Source: Devosia sp. (lineage in GTDB: Bacteria > Pseudomonadota > Alphaproteobacteria > Rhizobiales > Devosiaceae). Taken from it: 64,000 bases of DNA. The translations under genes were made by a program, and so were the position numbers. The notes under the pieces are model-generated. The model saw only the letters and a program-made list of their open reading frames with translations. It was not told the DNA's origin and made no database searches. Positions 25,755 to 35,311 of the stretch are shown here, in pieces. How positions within the stretch are numbered: the first letter of the stretch is position 1; each line of letters begins with the position of its first letter. The stretch is taken from positions 1 to 64,000 of the forward strand of contig JAQGJK010000026.1 in NCBI GenBank assembly GCA_028290665.1, read 5' to 3'.

Positions 25755-26074
25755 TGGTCCATCCTGTTGAGCAAATTTTCGAGGTCGTCGAACCGGCTCT
25801 GCCAGAAGCCGGCCATCTCGGTCGTCCAGTCGAGCAACGGGGCCAGCGCGTCGAGTTGCGCGCTGTAATGCGTCTCGCGACCCGCATGGCGATCACGCAC
25901 CAGCCCGGCGAGTTTCAGCACGCCGAGATGTTTCGAAACCGCCGGCTGCGACACCCCGGCCTCGGCCGTCAGCGCCCGGACGGTCAGTTCGCCATTACGG
26001 CACAGTCGTTCAAAAATCGCCCGCCGCGTCGGATCGGCAAGCGTCTTGAACAGCATGTCCTGAGCGATGGTCAT
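25751..26074 (-). CDS. ArsR-family winged-helix repressor, copy 2
   Basis: A 107-residue repressor: LFKTLADPTRRAIFERLCRNGELTVRALTAEAGVSQPAVSKHLGVLKLAGLV with wing RDRHAGRETHYSA. No metal-site cysteines. It is the first gene of a two-gene operon with an AHSA1 protein. A near-ideal promoter with an inverted repeat overlapping both elements lies 30-60 bp upstream, as expected for autorepression. Confidence 0.9.
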   Translation of the reverse strand: MTIAQDMLFKTLADPTRRAIFERLCRNGELTVRALTAEAGVSQPAVSKHLGVLKLAGLVRDRHAGRETHYSAQLDALAPLLDWTTEMAGFWQSRFDDLENLLNRMDQ

Positions 26075-26103
26075 GAAAATCCGATAACCCGGTGGCTATG
26101 GAT

Positions 26104-26136
26104 TAACGTATAACCGACGGGATATAGGTTAGTCAA
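26104..26136 (-). promoter_or_regulatory. Promoter and operator of the arsR-2/SRPBCC operon
   Basis: Minus strand: TTGACT (plus 26131-26136), 17-base spacer, TTATAC (plus 26108-26113), then the arsR-2 ATG at 26074. Inverted repeats TAACGTATA (26104-26112) and TATAGGTTA (26123-26131), matching at 8 of 9 positions, cover the -10 and the edge of the -35, so a bound repressor would block RNA polymerase. Confidence 0.7.
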
Positions 26137-26148
26137 GCGTCGACGAAC

Positions 26149-26601
26149 TCAGGCGCCGGCTTTCTTTGCCCAGCGGCCACTTTCATCCTGCTGCCAGTAG
26201 GTCAGCACATTGCCCGGTCCCAGCGCCCGCCACGCCGCCCGCGCATCGGTGACGGCGTCGGAATCATGGCCCGAGAACAGGAACACCAGCCGCTCGTAAT
26301 CATCCGCGGCGCGAGGGACGGCGCGATCGACGAAGAACCGCACGGTCGCGGCATTGGCATTAGTGTCGTCGGTGACAATGAGGATCGGCTGCTCGGCTTC
26401 CCCGCCATCGCCGGCCTTGCCATGCGCGAGGAAACTGTCGTCGCGAAACGTCCACAGCAGCGCATCGAGCGCCGCCGCGCGTTCATCGCTCACGCACTGC
26501 ACCACGGCCCGCCAGCCGCGCTCGATGGTTTTTTCGAGCAGCACCGGCAGCACGCGTTCAAGCGGCTGCATCTCGAGATGGTAGAACAGCACGTCGGCCA
26601 T
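26149..26601 (-). CDS. holC: DNA polymerase III chi subunit
   Basis: A 150-residue clamp-loader accessory protein that links single-strand-binding protein to the replicase. The typical start MADVLFYHLEMQPLERVLPVLLEKTIERGWRAVV, central DALLWTFRDDSFLAHG and C-terminal RWAKKAG are present. The ATG at 26601 lies 13 bases after the pepA stop codon. The pepA-holC order is common in alphaproteobacteria. Confidence 0.92.
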   Translation of the reverse strand: MADVLFYHLEMQPLERVLPVLLEKTIERGWRAVVQCVSDERAAALDALLWTFRDDSFLAHGKAGDGGEAEQPILIVTDDTNANAATVRFFVDRAVPRAADDYERLVFLFSGHDSDAVTDARAAWRALGPGNVLTYWQQDESGRWAKKAGA

Positions 26602-26614
26602 CGACGGGTTTGCC

Positions 26615-28114
26615 TCAGCTAGGCGTTTCGAAATTATCGCGGACGAACCGGTCGAGCAGCGCCACCCCGAACCCGGCACCCCACGAGGTGTTGATTTCGT
26701 TTGCCGGATTTCCGAACGCCACCCCGGCGATATCGAGGTGCGCCCACGGCACATCATTGTGGAACCGGGCGAGAAACTGCGCCGCAGTGACCGACCCGGC
26801 GTGCCTCCCGCCACTGTTCTTGATGTCGGCAAACCGGCTCTCGATGATCTTGGCGTAAGCCGGCCCCATCGGCATGTGCCAGAGCTTCTCGTTGGCCTTG
26901 ATCCCCGCCGCCAGCAACTGCGTCGCCAGTTCATCACGGTTGGAGAATAGCCCCGCCTGGTCGACGCCCAGCGCCACGACAATGGCCCCGGTCAGCGTCG
27001 CGAGATCCACCATCAGCCGCGGCTTGAACCGGTCCTGCGTATACCAGAGCGCATCGGCCAGCACGAGGCGGCCCTCGGCATCGGTGTTGACGATCTCGAT
27101 GGTGGTGCCCGACATGGCGCGAATGATGTCGCCAGGGCGCACGGCATTACCGTCGGGCATGTTCTCGACGATGCCGACGACGCCGATGGCGTTGACCTTT
27201 GCCTTGCGGCGCGCCAACGCGTGCATCAGGCCGATCACCGCGGCCGAGCCGCCCATGTCGCCCTTCATGTCCTCCATGTTGAGGCCCGGCTTGATCGAGA
27301 TGCCGCCGGTATCGAACACCACGCCTTTGCCGACAAAGGCCAGCGGCTGCTCGTCGGCGGCGGCGCCGTTCCAGCGCATGATCACCAGCCGTGGCGGCTG
27401 GCGCGAGCCCCGCGCGACGCACAACAGTGCGTTCATCCCGAGGGCCGTCATCTGCGCTTCGTCGAGCGTCTCGATCTCGACGCCGAGTTCCGCCAGCGCC
27501 TCGGCCCGCGCCGCGAGTTCGAGCGTTCCCATCACGTTGGGCGGTTCGTTGATCAGTTCGCGCGCCAGCAGCGTGCCCTCGGCCACGGCGCCACGGTCGG
27601 CAATCGCCAGATCGGCAGCCGCCTTGTCGGCGACGTGCAGGGTAATCCGCATCGGCGCGACCTCATCCTCGTCGGGCTTTTTCGCCTTGTAGCGATCGAA
27701 TTTGTACGCCCGCAACCTCAGCCCGGCGGCCAGTTCGCCGATCGCCTCCGGGGTCGCCTCTGCCATGTCCAGCACGACATCAACCACCGTGGCCTTGGCG
27801 GCTTCGAGCTTGCCGAACAGCGAGCCGCCGCGATCGGTCCAGGCATTCATCGGCGTCGGCAGTGTCACGTCAGGCGCCTTACCGGCGCCCAGCACCAGCA
27901 GCCGATTGGCGGTAATGCCCGTCGGCGCGAGGATGTCGAGGACATTGCCCGGCTTGCCCTTGAACCCAGCCGTCCGTGTCACTGCATCCCAGTCGAGCCC
28001 GGTCGTCGCCCAGAACGCCGCTCCGGTGCCGGCTAACGCTTCGTTTTGCCGCGCATAAACGACCAGCGTGCCAGTTCCGGTCGCCGGCGCCTCGGTGGTT
28101 TCAATCTCGATCAT
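26615..28114 (-). CDS. pepA: Leucyl aminopeptidase (cytosol aminopeptidase, M17)
   Basis: A 499-residue hexameric dizinc aminopeptidase. The metal and catalytic residues are in [32 protein letters not shown] and the family signature NTDAEGRL. The N-terminal macro-like domain is complete. Start taken at ATG 28114; a GTG one codon earlier (28117) is in frame. Divergent from lptF, as often seen because lptFG and pepA are neighbours in many proteobacteria. Confidence 0.96.
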   Translation of the reverse strand: MIEIETTEAPATGTGTLVVYARQNEALAGTGAAFWATTGLDWDAVTRTAGFKGKPGNVLDILAPTGITANRLLVLGAGKAPDVTLPTPMNAWTDRGGSLFGKLEAAKATVVDVVLDMAEATPEAIGELAAGLRLRAYKFDRYKAKKPDEDEVAPMRITLHVADKAAADLAIADRGAVAEGTLLARELINEPPNVMGTLELAARAEALAELGVEIETLDEAQMTALGMNALLCVARGSRQPPRLVIMRWNGAAADEQPLAFVGKGVVFDTGGISIKPGLNMEDMKGDMGGSAAVIGLMHALARRKAKVNAIGVVGIVENMPDGNAVRPGDIIRAMSGTTIEIVNTDAEGRLVLADALWYTQDRFKPRLMVDLATLTGAIVVALGVDQAGLFSNRDELATQLLAAGIKANEKLWHMPMGPAYAKIIESRFADIKNSGGRHAGSVTAAQFLARFHNDVPWAHLDIAGVAFGNPANEINTSWGAGFGVALLDRFVRDNFETPS

Positions 28115-28327
28115 CACTCAATTCCGACTGTTGTTGCCCGGGCGACGGCAGTTTCGTCCGCTCCGCAGCGATGCCGTCGAGCAATAGGAGCTTTGGCCAC
28201 CGCGTCAATCCCGCAACAGTGGCAAGCTAATTCCCATCGGCGTGTCCTCGCCCTGTTGCTTGCCTTGCCAATGCCGCGGTTCGCCCGCACCGTCCGCTCA
28301 CTCCCCCGGGGCAGGGCACAACTGGGC

Positions 28328-29413
28328 ATGCGGCGTTTGACTCTCTATCTGATCCGGACCTTTGCGCGCGACGCGCTGGGGCTGATCATTGTCATCGGTG
28401 GCCTGCTGTGGATCGTGCAGTGCCTCCGGATCTTTGACGTCGTCACCGTCAAGGGCCAGGGCGTCACAACTCTTGCGGGCCTGGCGGCGCTCGGCTTGCC
28501 GCCGATGCTGCTGGCGTTCTTTTATGCCGCGATGGCCATCGGCCTCGGCCGTGGCCTCCGCACCATGGCGTCCCGGCAGGAACTGCAGATCATCCATGCG
28601 GCCGGCGAAACCCGCTCGCTGTTCACCGCGACCCTCGGATTTGCCGCCATCGGCGCGGTGATCGCCATCGGCGTCGCCATGTTCATCGCTCCGCTGTCAG
28701 AGCGCAATCTTAACACCTGGAGCGCCAATGTTGCCGCCGATCTCGTCGGCCGGACGCTGAAGCCGCACCAGTTCACGCAGGTGTCGCCAGGCGTCGTGGT
28801 GCTGATCGGCGGCCGGCTCAACGATGGCCAGATCACCGATTTCTTCGCCGACGATCGCCGCGACTCCGAGGAGCGCCGAATTTATGTCGCGCAATCGGCC
28901 GTCATCGCCGCCGACGACCAGAGCTATGTGCTGCGGCTGAGCGAGGGACGGCTGCAATACTCGTCGAACGGCATCACGCTGTCGGAAGTCGAGTTCGGCC
29001 AGTACGACATCGCCTTCGATCGCCTGGCTGGTGCAGCCGAGGCGGTCGATCCGATCACCGAAATGCTGGCGCCGGAACTCATTGCGACCGCCGCCGGCGG
29101 CGATCTTGCCTTGCGGGCGCAGGCCGAAATCGTCGAACGCCTCGCACAGGGACTCAAGGTGTTCGCGCTGTGCCTGCTGGTGCTGGCCGTCGCCGGCTTC
29201 CCGACCGGCAAGCGCTCGCGCTGGCGGCTGCCACTCGAAGTCGGCGTGCTGCTCGTCGCGCTCGTTGAGACCGCCGCCGGGCTGCTCATTCCCCTGCCTC
29301 CATTCATCGGCCCGCTGCTGTTCCCTGCCGTGATGTTCGCTGCCGCCTTGGCGCTCTATGGCTGGCGGATGCGCCGCCGCCGGATGCCGCAACTCGCATT
29401 GGTGCCGGCATGA
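28328..29413 (+). CDS. lptF: LPS export ABC transporter permease LptF
   Basis: A 361-residue inner-membrane half of the LptB2FG extractor that drives lipopolysaccharide toward the outer membrane. Helices near the N-terminus (LGLIIVIGGLLWIVQCL) and C-terminus enclose a periplasmic beta-jellyroll (about 120-255). The ATG at 28328 gives the normal YjgP/YjgQ start MRRLTLYLIRTFARDAL; the open frame upstream is not part of the family. Its stop overlaps lptG (ATGA). First gene of the lptF-lptG-lptD-surA-pdxA run. Confidence 0.92.
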   Translation: MRRLTLYLIRTFARDALGLIIVIGGLLWIVQCLRIFDVVTVKGQGVTTLAGLAALGLPPMLLAFFYAAMAIGLGRGLRTMASRQELQIIHAAGETRSLFTATLGFAAIGAVIAIGVAMFIAPLSERNLNTWSANVAADLVGRTLKPHQFTQVSPGVVVLIGGRLNDGQITDFFADDRRDSEERRIYVAQSAVIAADDQSYVLRLSEGRLQYSSNGITLSEVEFGQYDIAFDRLAGAAEAVDPITEMLAPELIATAAGGDLALRAQAEIVERLAQGLKVFALCLLVLAVAGFPTGKRSRWRLPLEVGVLLVALVETAAGLLIPLPPFIGPLLFPAVMFAAALALYGWRMRRRRMPQLALVPA

Positions 29414-30501
29414 ACCGGCTCGATCGCATCGTGCTCGGCCGCATCGGCAGCCGTATCCTGCTGACCGTCGGCATCGTTTTCGGGCTGATCATGCTGGTCG
29501 AGGCGCTCGATACCTGGCGCTTCCAGTTCCTCACCGAAGCCGTCGGCATTCACGCGGCGCTGCTGACGGTGTTCGTGTCGGCGGTATTGTGGTGTATTAA
29601 GACTCTGCCGGTCACCGTGCTGCTCGGCGCCACCGTCGGCATGCTCGAACTGCAGGCGCGCAACGAACTGACGGTGCTCAAAACCGCGGGCTTCTCGATC
29701 TGGCGGGTAATGCGCGCCCCGCTGCTCGCGGTGTTTGCCCTCGGCCTTTTTGTCACATTCTATGCAGAAAGCGCCGCGACGGCGATCAACCGCTCCTACA
29801 ATTACCAGGCCCGTAACGAAGCTTCGGCCCGCACTCCGACCGGTGAACTGTGGCTCGAACAGCTCGCCGGCGACAAACGCTACGTGCTGATGGCAGGGAG
29901 CGTCAGCTCCGGCGGCGGGCTCGGCACCGAGGCCAGCTACCGTATCAAGGACGCCGTGGCCTATCTGTTCGATTGGCCCGAGGGTGATCACATCGAAGCG
30001 CCGGAAGGCAATTTTACCAATGGTGCGTGGGTGTTTCCGACCGCCAAGATCTTCAAGGTCGGCGCGACGGCCGTGACCGTCGAGAACTATTCCCTCCCCA
30101 CCGCGACGACGCCGTTCGACCTGCAGTTGCGGTTGCGCCCACCGGCGACGATGACCCTGACGGAACTGTGGACGGCATTGACAGGCACCATCAGCGAGCC
30201 CGAATTACTGGCCGCGCTGGTCAACCGGACGGGGCGTATGCTGGCCCTACCGATTTTGTTAACCGGTTCGCTCTTCATTGCCTTTGCGTTTACGGCTGGT
30301 TATCGAAGGACCAACAAATATGGGGCATCCGTTATCGTGGCGATCATCCTCGGTTTCCTCGTCTTCGTGATTACGGAGATGGCAGATCGGGCAGGATCCA
30401 GCGGCGCCCTCGATCCGGTCCTCGCGGCAGCGGGGCCGGCACTGGTGGCAATCGTGATCGGGGCCACAATACTGTTGCGCAAGGAAGACGGACGAGTTTG
30501 A
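29410..30501 (+). CDS. lptG: LPS export ABC transporter permease LptG
   Basis: A 363-residue partner of LptF with the same layout: N-terminal helices (RIVLGRIGSRILLTVGIVFGLIMLVEALD), periplasmic domain about 120-250, and three C-terminal helices. The segment ELTVLKTAGFSIWRVMRAP is the cytoplasmic coupling helix that contacts LptB. It overlaps lptF by four bases and lptD by one. Confidence 0.93.
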   Translation: MNRLDRIVLGRIGSRILLTVGIVFGLIMLVEALDTWRFQFLTEAVGIHAALLTVFVSAVLWCIKTLPVTVLLGATVGMLELQARNELTVLKTAGFSIWRVMRAPLLAVFALGLFVTFYAESAATAINRSYNYQARNEASARTPTGELWLEQLAGDKRYVLMAGSVSSGGGLGTEASYRIKDAVAYLFDWPEGDHIEAPEGNFTNGAWVFPTAKIFKVGATAVTVENYSLPTATTPFDLQLRLRPPATMTLTELWTALTGTISEPELLAALVNRTGRMLALPILLTGSLFIAFAFTAGYRRTNKYGASVIVAIILGFLVFVITEMADRAGSSGALDPVLAAAGPALVAIVIGATILLRKEDGRV

Positions 30502-32792
30502 TGAATTTGGGCAATCCAATGCGACATCGACGTACGACAGCGCTGCTTACTGCGGGGCTGCTCAGCCTGTCGCTGTGTGCTGCGATGCCGGCAATGGCGC
30601 AGGGCCTGCCGATCGGGCTGCTAGGCCAGATCCCCACAACCACCACCGGCGCAGCCAAAATCTCGGCCGATACGCTGGCGTTCGATACCTCGACTGGCAC
30701 CATTTCGGCGTCGGGGAACGTCGAGTTCATCTATTCGGGCTTCGTCGCGACCGGCGATCGCGTCGTCTACAATCAACGCAGCGGCGATGTGCATTTCGTC
30801 GGCAATGTCCGAATCCGCGATCCACAGGGCACCGAGTACGAAACCACCGATTTCAAGCTGACCGGCGGGTTGAAGCAGGCGTTCCTTAAATCGCTGGTCA
30901 TCCGCACGGCGAGCGGCTCGACGCTCAGCGCCGCCGATGCCGAGTTCGAAAACGAACTCAAGACCGTGCTGACGGACGCCACTTATTCGCCTTGCGGCGA
31001 TTGCGTCGACGACAAGGGCCGCACCATCGGCTGGCGCGTGCGCGCTTCGGTCATCGTCTACGACAATGAATCCGAGACCATCTACCTCGAGAACCCCAAG
31101 CTCGAATTGCTCGGCGTTCCCGTCGCCTGGCTGCCTTACCTGTATCTGCCCGATCCGACCAAGCGGCAAACCGGCTTCCAGTTCCCGAGCATCGATTATG
31201 GTGCCGGTATCGGCGTCAAACTCGAAGTGCCGTATTTCCTCGCAGTGGGCAAAGATACCGATCTCATCTTCACCCCCACCCTGCTGTCGAAACAAGGCTT
31301 CCTGCTCGGTGCCGAAGTGGTGCAGCGTTTCCACAGCGGTCCGCTCACGGGCGTCGCTTCGCTCAAGGCTTCCGGCATCTATCAACTCGACCCGCTGGCT
31401 TTCGAAAGCCCGATCGGCCAGCGCGAATGGCGCGGTGCGGTCCAGACCACCGGTGATTTTACTCCGTTTACCGATTGGACTGCCGGCTGGTCGTACACCG
31501 CCTTCACCGACGCAGCGTACCTCTCGAACTATCGCCTCCGATCGGGCGATGACCTGGTCAACGAGGCCTATGTCACTCATCTCGGCGAAGATGATTACTT
31601 CGATTTCCGCCTGCAGCAGTTCAACCTCCTCGGCAACGTCTCCGCCGCCGCGCAGGAGCAGCAGGGTCTTGCCTTGCCGAATGGCCGCTTTGATACGGTG
31701 TTCAAGCTGGCCGAGGGGTTTGGGCAGGTCGATGTCAGTGGACGCTTGCTCGGCGTGCTGCGCGCGGCAGACAAGTCCGCCACCGTCAATGGCGTCCCCT
31801 ATGAGTACGGTTACGCCGGCTATAAGCTGCACGGGACAGTCGAAGCTGCATGGCAGACGCGCTGGATCGCTCCCGGCGGCGTCGTCGCGACACCATACCT
31901 CGGCCTCCGCGGCGATGCGGCTTCGTTCGACAGCACCAGCACGCTGAACCCCGAAGATGCCTCGCTTTACGCCATCACCCCGATCGCCGCGATCGATCTG
32001 CGCTGGCCGTTCATCGGCTTTGACGGGGCCAACACCCATATCGTCGAGCCGATCATCCAAGCGGTGTATCGCGGCAGTTCAGTCACCGATCCGGGCATCA
32101 CCAACGACAACGCCCAGAGCTTTGTCTTCGACGACACCAACCTCTTCTCCTACAACCGCTTTTCCGGCACCGACCGCCAGGAGACCGGCCTGCGGTTGAA
32201 TGTCGGCGGGCATTACCAGGTCGACTTCGCCAATGGCGGCTATCTCGACCTGATCGCGGGCCAGTCGTTCCACCTTGCCGGCGTCAATGCCTTCTCCGTC
32301 GGCGATCAGGTCAACACGGGCGCCGGCAGCGGGCTTGAAGACACTGCCTCCTATCTGGTGCTCGGCGCCAAATCGCAGATTTTCAAGGAGCTGAAAGTCG
32401 GCGCCAAGCTGCAGATCGATTCGTCGGACTGGAACGTACGTCGGGCCACCGCGGTGCTTGGCTACGCCAATGAGTGGGGCTATACGCTCGACGCCGACTA
32501 CGTCTACATCCCCGCCGGCTCGGCAGCCGGGGTGATCATCGACCAGCATGAAATCGGCGCCATCGCCACGGTGCCGATCATGGACTACTGGTATGTCAAT
32601 GGCGGGCTGCGCTGGGATCTCGTCGCCAACACTTGGGTAAAGGCGCAAGCCGGCGTCAAATACGACGACAAATATCTATCCTACGGGTTCAACTATTCGG
32701 TCTCAACTCCCGTCAGTCACGGGAGCTATGACCATCGCTTTACCGTCGGTTTCGGGCTCAAGGGCCCGGACGGGATCAATTTCAGCTTCTAA
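30501..32792 (+). CDS. lptD: LPS-assembly outer membrane protein LptD
   Basis: A 763-residue outer-membrane translocon that inserts LPS into the outer leaflet. A signal peptide ends near PAMAQGLP. An OstA/LptA-like jellyroll spans about 50-200 (ISADTLAFDTSTGTISASGNVEF), with cysteines in YSPCGDCVDD. A large beta-barrel follows and ends in aromatic NFSF as outer-membrane proteins do. The ATG at 30501 overlaps the lptG stop (TGATG); a second ATG at 30519 is possible. No lptA is in the window. Confidence 0.93.
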   Translation: MNLGNPMRHRRTTALLTAGLLSLSLCAAMPAMAQGLPIGLLGQIPTTTTGAAKISADTLAFDTSTGTISASGNVEFIYSGFVATGDRVVYNQRSGDVHFVGNVRIRDPQGTEYETTDFKLTGGLKQAFLKSLVIRTASGSTLSAADAEFENELKTVLTDATYSPCGDCVDDKGRTIGWRVRASVIVYDNESETIYLENPKLELLGVPVAWLPYLYLPDPTKRQTGFQFPSIDYGAGIGVKLEVPYFLAVGKDTDLIFTPTLLSKQGFLLGAEVVQRFHSGPLTGVASLKASGIYQLDPLAFESPIGQREWRGAVQTTGDFTPFTDWTAGWSYTAFTDAAYLSNYRLRSGDDLVNEAYVTHLGEDDYFDFRLQQFNLLGNVSAAAQEQQGLALPNGRFDTVFKLAEGFGQVDVSGRLLGVLRAADKSATVNGVPYEYGYAGYKLHGTVEAAWQTRWIAPGGVVATPYLGLRGDAASFDSTSTLNPEDASLYAITPIAAIDLRWPFIGFDGANTHIVEPIIQAVYRGSSVTDPGITNDNAQSFVFDDTNLFSYNRFSGTDRQETGLRLNVGGHYQVDFANGGYLDLIAGQSFHLAGVNAFSVGDQVNTGAGSGLEDTASYLVLGAKSQIFKELKVGAKLQIDSSDWNVRRATAVLGYANEWGYTLDADYVYIPAGSAAGVIIDQHEIGAIATVPIMDYWYVNGGLRWDLVANTWVKAQAGVKYDDKYLSYGFNYSVSTPVSHGSYDHRFTVGFGLKGPDGINFSF

Positions 32793-32878
32793 ACCGCCTG
32801 CCCGCCTCGGTCCCACAACGGATTTTGGCCGCAATCATCTCTGACAACCTGCCGCTCACGCACCATCTGGGGCCTTCC

Positions 32879-33739
32879 ATGATCCGCACTGCCCGCACCC
32901 TGTTCGCTGTCCTGTTCAGCGTGCTGTTTCTCGCCACCGCCGTCAGCGCTGCGACAGTCAAAATTACCGTGAACGATACTCCGATCACCGATGTGCAGAT
33001 CTCGCAGCGCGCCGCGCTGCTGAAGCTCGAAGGCAAGAAAGGCGGGGCCCAGGAGGAGCTCATCAACGAAGCGCTGATGCTGTCCGAAGCCAAGCGCATC
33101 GGCGTCACCGTCAGCGATGCCCAGGTTACCAATGCGTTGCAGTCGGTAGCCCGCAATCTCAAGCTCAGCCTCGACAAGCTCGGGCAGGTGCTGAACGACA
33201 GTGGCGTCAATGTCGACACGTTGAAGGATCGCCTGCGCGCCAGCATCGCCTGGCAAAGTGTCGTCTCGCAGGTGGTCATGAGCCGCGTACAGATCTCCGA
33301 CCTGTCGCTCGATCAGCAGGCCCAAGGCAAGGTCACCGCCGCCAACAGCTTTGATTACATCCTCAAGGAAATCGTCTTCATCGGCGGCGCCCGCACTGGA
33401 CTGGCCAATTCCTACCGCAGCAAGTTCACCGGGTGCGACACCGCTGTGCAGTTGTCGATGAGCTATACCGATGCCGCCGTGATCGACGTCGGCCGTCGCC
33501 ATGCAACGCAGTTGCCCGAGGCCATCGCTAATGAACTGGCCGGCCTCAATGTCGGCGGCATCACCAAGCCCCGCGTCATTGACCAGGGCGTCTCGATGCT
33601 GGCCGTCTGTGAAAAGGCCCAGGCCGAAGACTTGACCTTCCTCAAGGACAGCATTGCCCAGTCGCAGGGCAATGCCGCGCTTGAAGCGGAAGCCGCCAAA
33701 TATCTGAAAGAACTCCGCGCCAAGGCAAGAATCTACTAA
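32879..33739 (+). CDS. surA: SurA-like periplasmic chaperone
   Basis: A 286-residue exported protein (signal peptide about residues 1-23) with a SurA N-terminal chaperone domain (VNDTPITDVQISQRAALLKLEG...EELINEALMLSEAKRIGV). Only one degenerate parvulin-like segment follows (about 165-270), lacking the usual HILI and FGFH blocks, so isomerase activity is doubtful and a chaperone role for outer-membrane proteins such as LptD more likely. ATG at 32879. Position between lptD and pdxA matches the E. coli order. Confidence 0.85.
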   Translation: MIRTARTLFAVLFSVLFLATAVSAATVKITVNDTPITDVQISQRAALLKLEGKKGGAQEELINEALMLSEAKRIGVTVSDAQVTNALQSVARNLKLSLDKLGQVLNDSGVNVDTLKDRLRASIAWQSVVSQVVMSRVQISDLSLDQQAQGKVTAANSFDYILKEIVFIGGARTGLANSYRSKFTGCDTAVQLSMSYTDAAVIDVGRRHATQLPEAIANELAGLNVGGITKPRVIDQGVSMLAVCEKAQAEDLTFLKDSIAQSQGNAALEAEAAKYLKELRAKARIY

Positions 33740-33769
33740 GCCTGCCGGCAATCCATCGCTTTGCCGAAC

Positions 33770-33797
33770 AGCGGCGCGGGCTTAGGCTCGCGCCGCT
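33770..33797. other. 9-bp inverted repeat between surA and pdxA
   Basis: AGCGGCGCG and CGCGCCGCT form a perfect 9-bp stem with a 10-base loop. No T-run follows, so it is more likely an mRNA processing or stability hairpin than a terminator. Confidence 0.45.
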
Positions 33798-33830
33798 GGC
33801 ATTTGCAGCCAGCGCATAAACGGTAACGGC

Positions 33831-34817
33831 ATGCCTGATTTTTCCCCGCCTCCGCTCGCAATCAGCATCGGCGAGCCTGCCGGCGTCGGGCCGGATATCA
33901 TCCTCAAGCTCTACGCCGAACGGCAGGAACACGACCTGCCGCCGTTCGTGGTGTTCGGACACACCGAATTCCTCCGCGCCCGTGCAGCTCGTCTTGGCTA
34001 CGATTTTCCCATTACGACAGCTCCCGCGGAGTTTGCCAGCACCCTCCCCGTGGTCGATATCGTCGGCCTCGTTCCCGATCACCCGGGCGCGCCAAGCCCA
34101 CTCTCCGCCCCAGTAGTCATCGAAGCCATCCGGCAGGCCGTCGAGGCAACGATGACCGGCACCTGTCGCGGCCTCGTCACCGGGCCGATCCAGAAATCCG
34201 CGCTCTATGCCGCAGGCTTCCGGCACCCCGGCCACACCGAATTCATTGCCGAACTGTGCGGCACTGGCCGCTTGCCGGTGATGATGCTATGCCATGACGC
34301 GCTGCGGACCGTTCCGGTGACCATCCACGTCCCGCTGTCGGCAGTCCCCGGGCTGCTGACCCACGGCCTGATCATCGAGACCTGCCGCGCCGTCGCCCAC
34401 GATCTCCGTACCCGCTTCCGCATCGCCGAGCCGAAGCTGGCCGTTGCCGGGCTCAATCCGCATGCCGGTGAGCAGGGCAGCATTGGGCTGGAGGAACTCG
34501 ATATCATCGGACCAGCCATCGCGGCGCTGCAGTTCGAAGGGATCGACATCACCGGCCCGCTGCCCGCCGATACACTGTTCTATCCACCGCACTGGCGGCG
34601 CTACGATGCCGTCATCGCCATGTATCACGATCAGGCGCTGATCCCGATCAAGACCGTGGCGTTCGAGGATGCGGTCAACGTCACCCTCGGCCTGCCAATT
34701 GTCCGCACCTCGCCCGACCACGGCACGGCGCTCGATATCGCCGGCACCGGCACCGCGTCGGTGCGCTCGTTACTCGCCGCCATCCGCCTCGCCGACCGCC
34801 TGACCGCCGCGCGCTGA
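33831..34817 (+). CDS. pdxA: 4-hydroxythreonine-4-phosphate dehydrogenase
   Basis: A 328-residue NAD- and metal-dependent enzyme of pyridoxal 5'-phosphate synthesis. The signatures ISIGEPAGVGPDI, TGPIQKSALYAAGF, GHTEFIAELCG, NPHAGEQGSIG, MYHDQALIPIK and TSPDHGTALDIAG are intact, including the metal-binding His residues. The ATG at 33831 follows a 91-base spacer with a strong hairpin (33770-33797). Ends directly against the converging DUF305 gene with no gap. Confidence 0.96.
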   Translation: MPDFSPPPLAISIGEPAGVGPDIILKLYAERQEHDLPPFVVFGHTEFLRARAARLGYDFPITTAPAEFASTLPVVDIVGLVPDHPGAPSPLSAPVVIEAIRQAVEATMTGTCRGLVTGPIQKSALYAAGFRHPGHTEFIAELCGTGRLPVMMLCHDALRTVPVTIHVPLSAVPGLLTHGLIIETCRAVAHDLRTRFRIAEPKLAVAGLNPHAGEQGSIGLEELDIIGPAIAALQFEGIDITGPLPADTLFYPPHWRRYDAVIAMYHDQALIPIKTVAFEDAVNVTLGLPIVRTSPDHGTALDIAGTGTASVRSLLAAIRLADRLTAAR

Positions 34818-35213
34818 CTACTGCTTCCCGAGCCAGTCGAGCATCGCTGCGACCTCAGCTTCCTGCGCGGTGATGATCTGCTGCGCCAGTTCCTTGGCCC
34901 ACGGGTCGTCGCCATTCTTGAGTTCGGCAGTCGCCATGTCGATGGCGCCCTGATGATGCGGCAGCATCGCGCAAACGAACGCGACATCGAAGTCGCTGGC
35001 GCTGCTGCCGGCCATCATGTCGGCGTTCATCGTGTTCATGCCGTCCATCAGTTCCGGGTGCGTGGCATTGCCCATGTCCATCGCCGAACCACCCATGGCG
35101 CCCATCTCGTGATCCATGGCGTTCGCGGTACAGATTGCCGGCAAGTCGACGGCAAATGCTGCTCCCGAACCGAGGGCGAACAGGGCAGCGGCAGCGTAAA
35201 ATCGGATCGTCAT
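34818..35213 (-). CDS. DUF305 periplasmic protein
   Basis: A 131-residue exported protein: signal peptide ending near AAFAVD, a Met/Asp/His-rich segment (MDHEMGAMGG, MDMGNATHPELMDGMN) and the DUF305 core FVCAMLPHHQGAIDMATAELKNG. The family is ferritin-like and linked to copper or other metal handling. It is inserted in reverse orientation inside the common pdxA-ksgA gene pair. Promoter sequences for it and ksgA share the 98-bp divergent spacer. Confidence 0.85.
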   Translation of the reverse strand: MTIRFYAAAALFALGSGAAFAVDLPAICTANAMDHEMGAMGGSAMDMGNATHPELMDGMNTMNADMMAGSSASDFDVAFVCAMLPHHQGAIDMATAELKNGDDPWAKELAQQIITAQEAEVAAMLDWLGKQ

Positions 35214-35311
35214 GGTGAATCTCCTTGCATGCGATTTCCCCTCGTAATCCTTCCCATGATGGCAAGGTCAAGCGTTTCGGCATCGACGCCCGGCCCGACT
35301 GCGGCTATCTC

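Noticed and set aside
30621-32060. A 479-codon minus-strand frame
   Set aside because: Antisense shadow of lptD.
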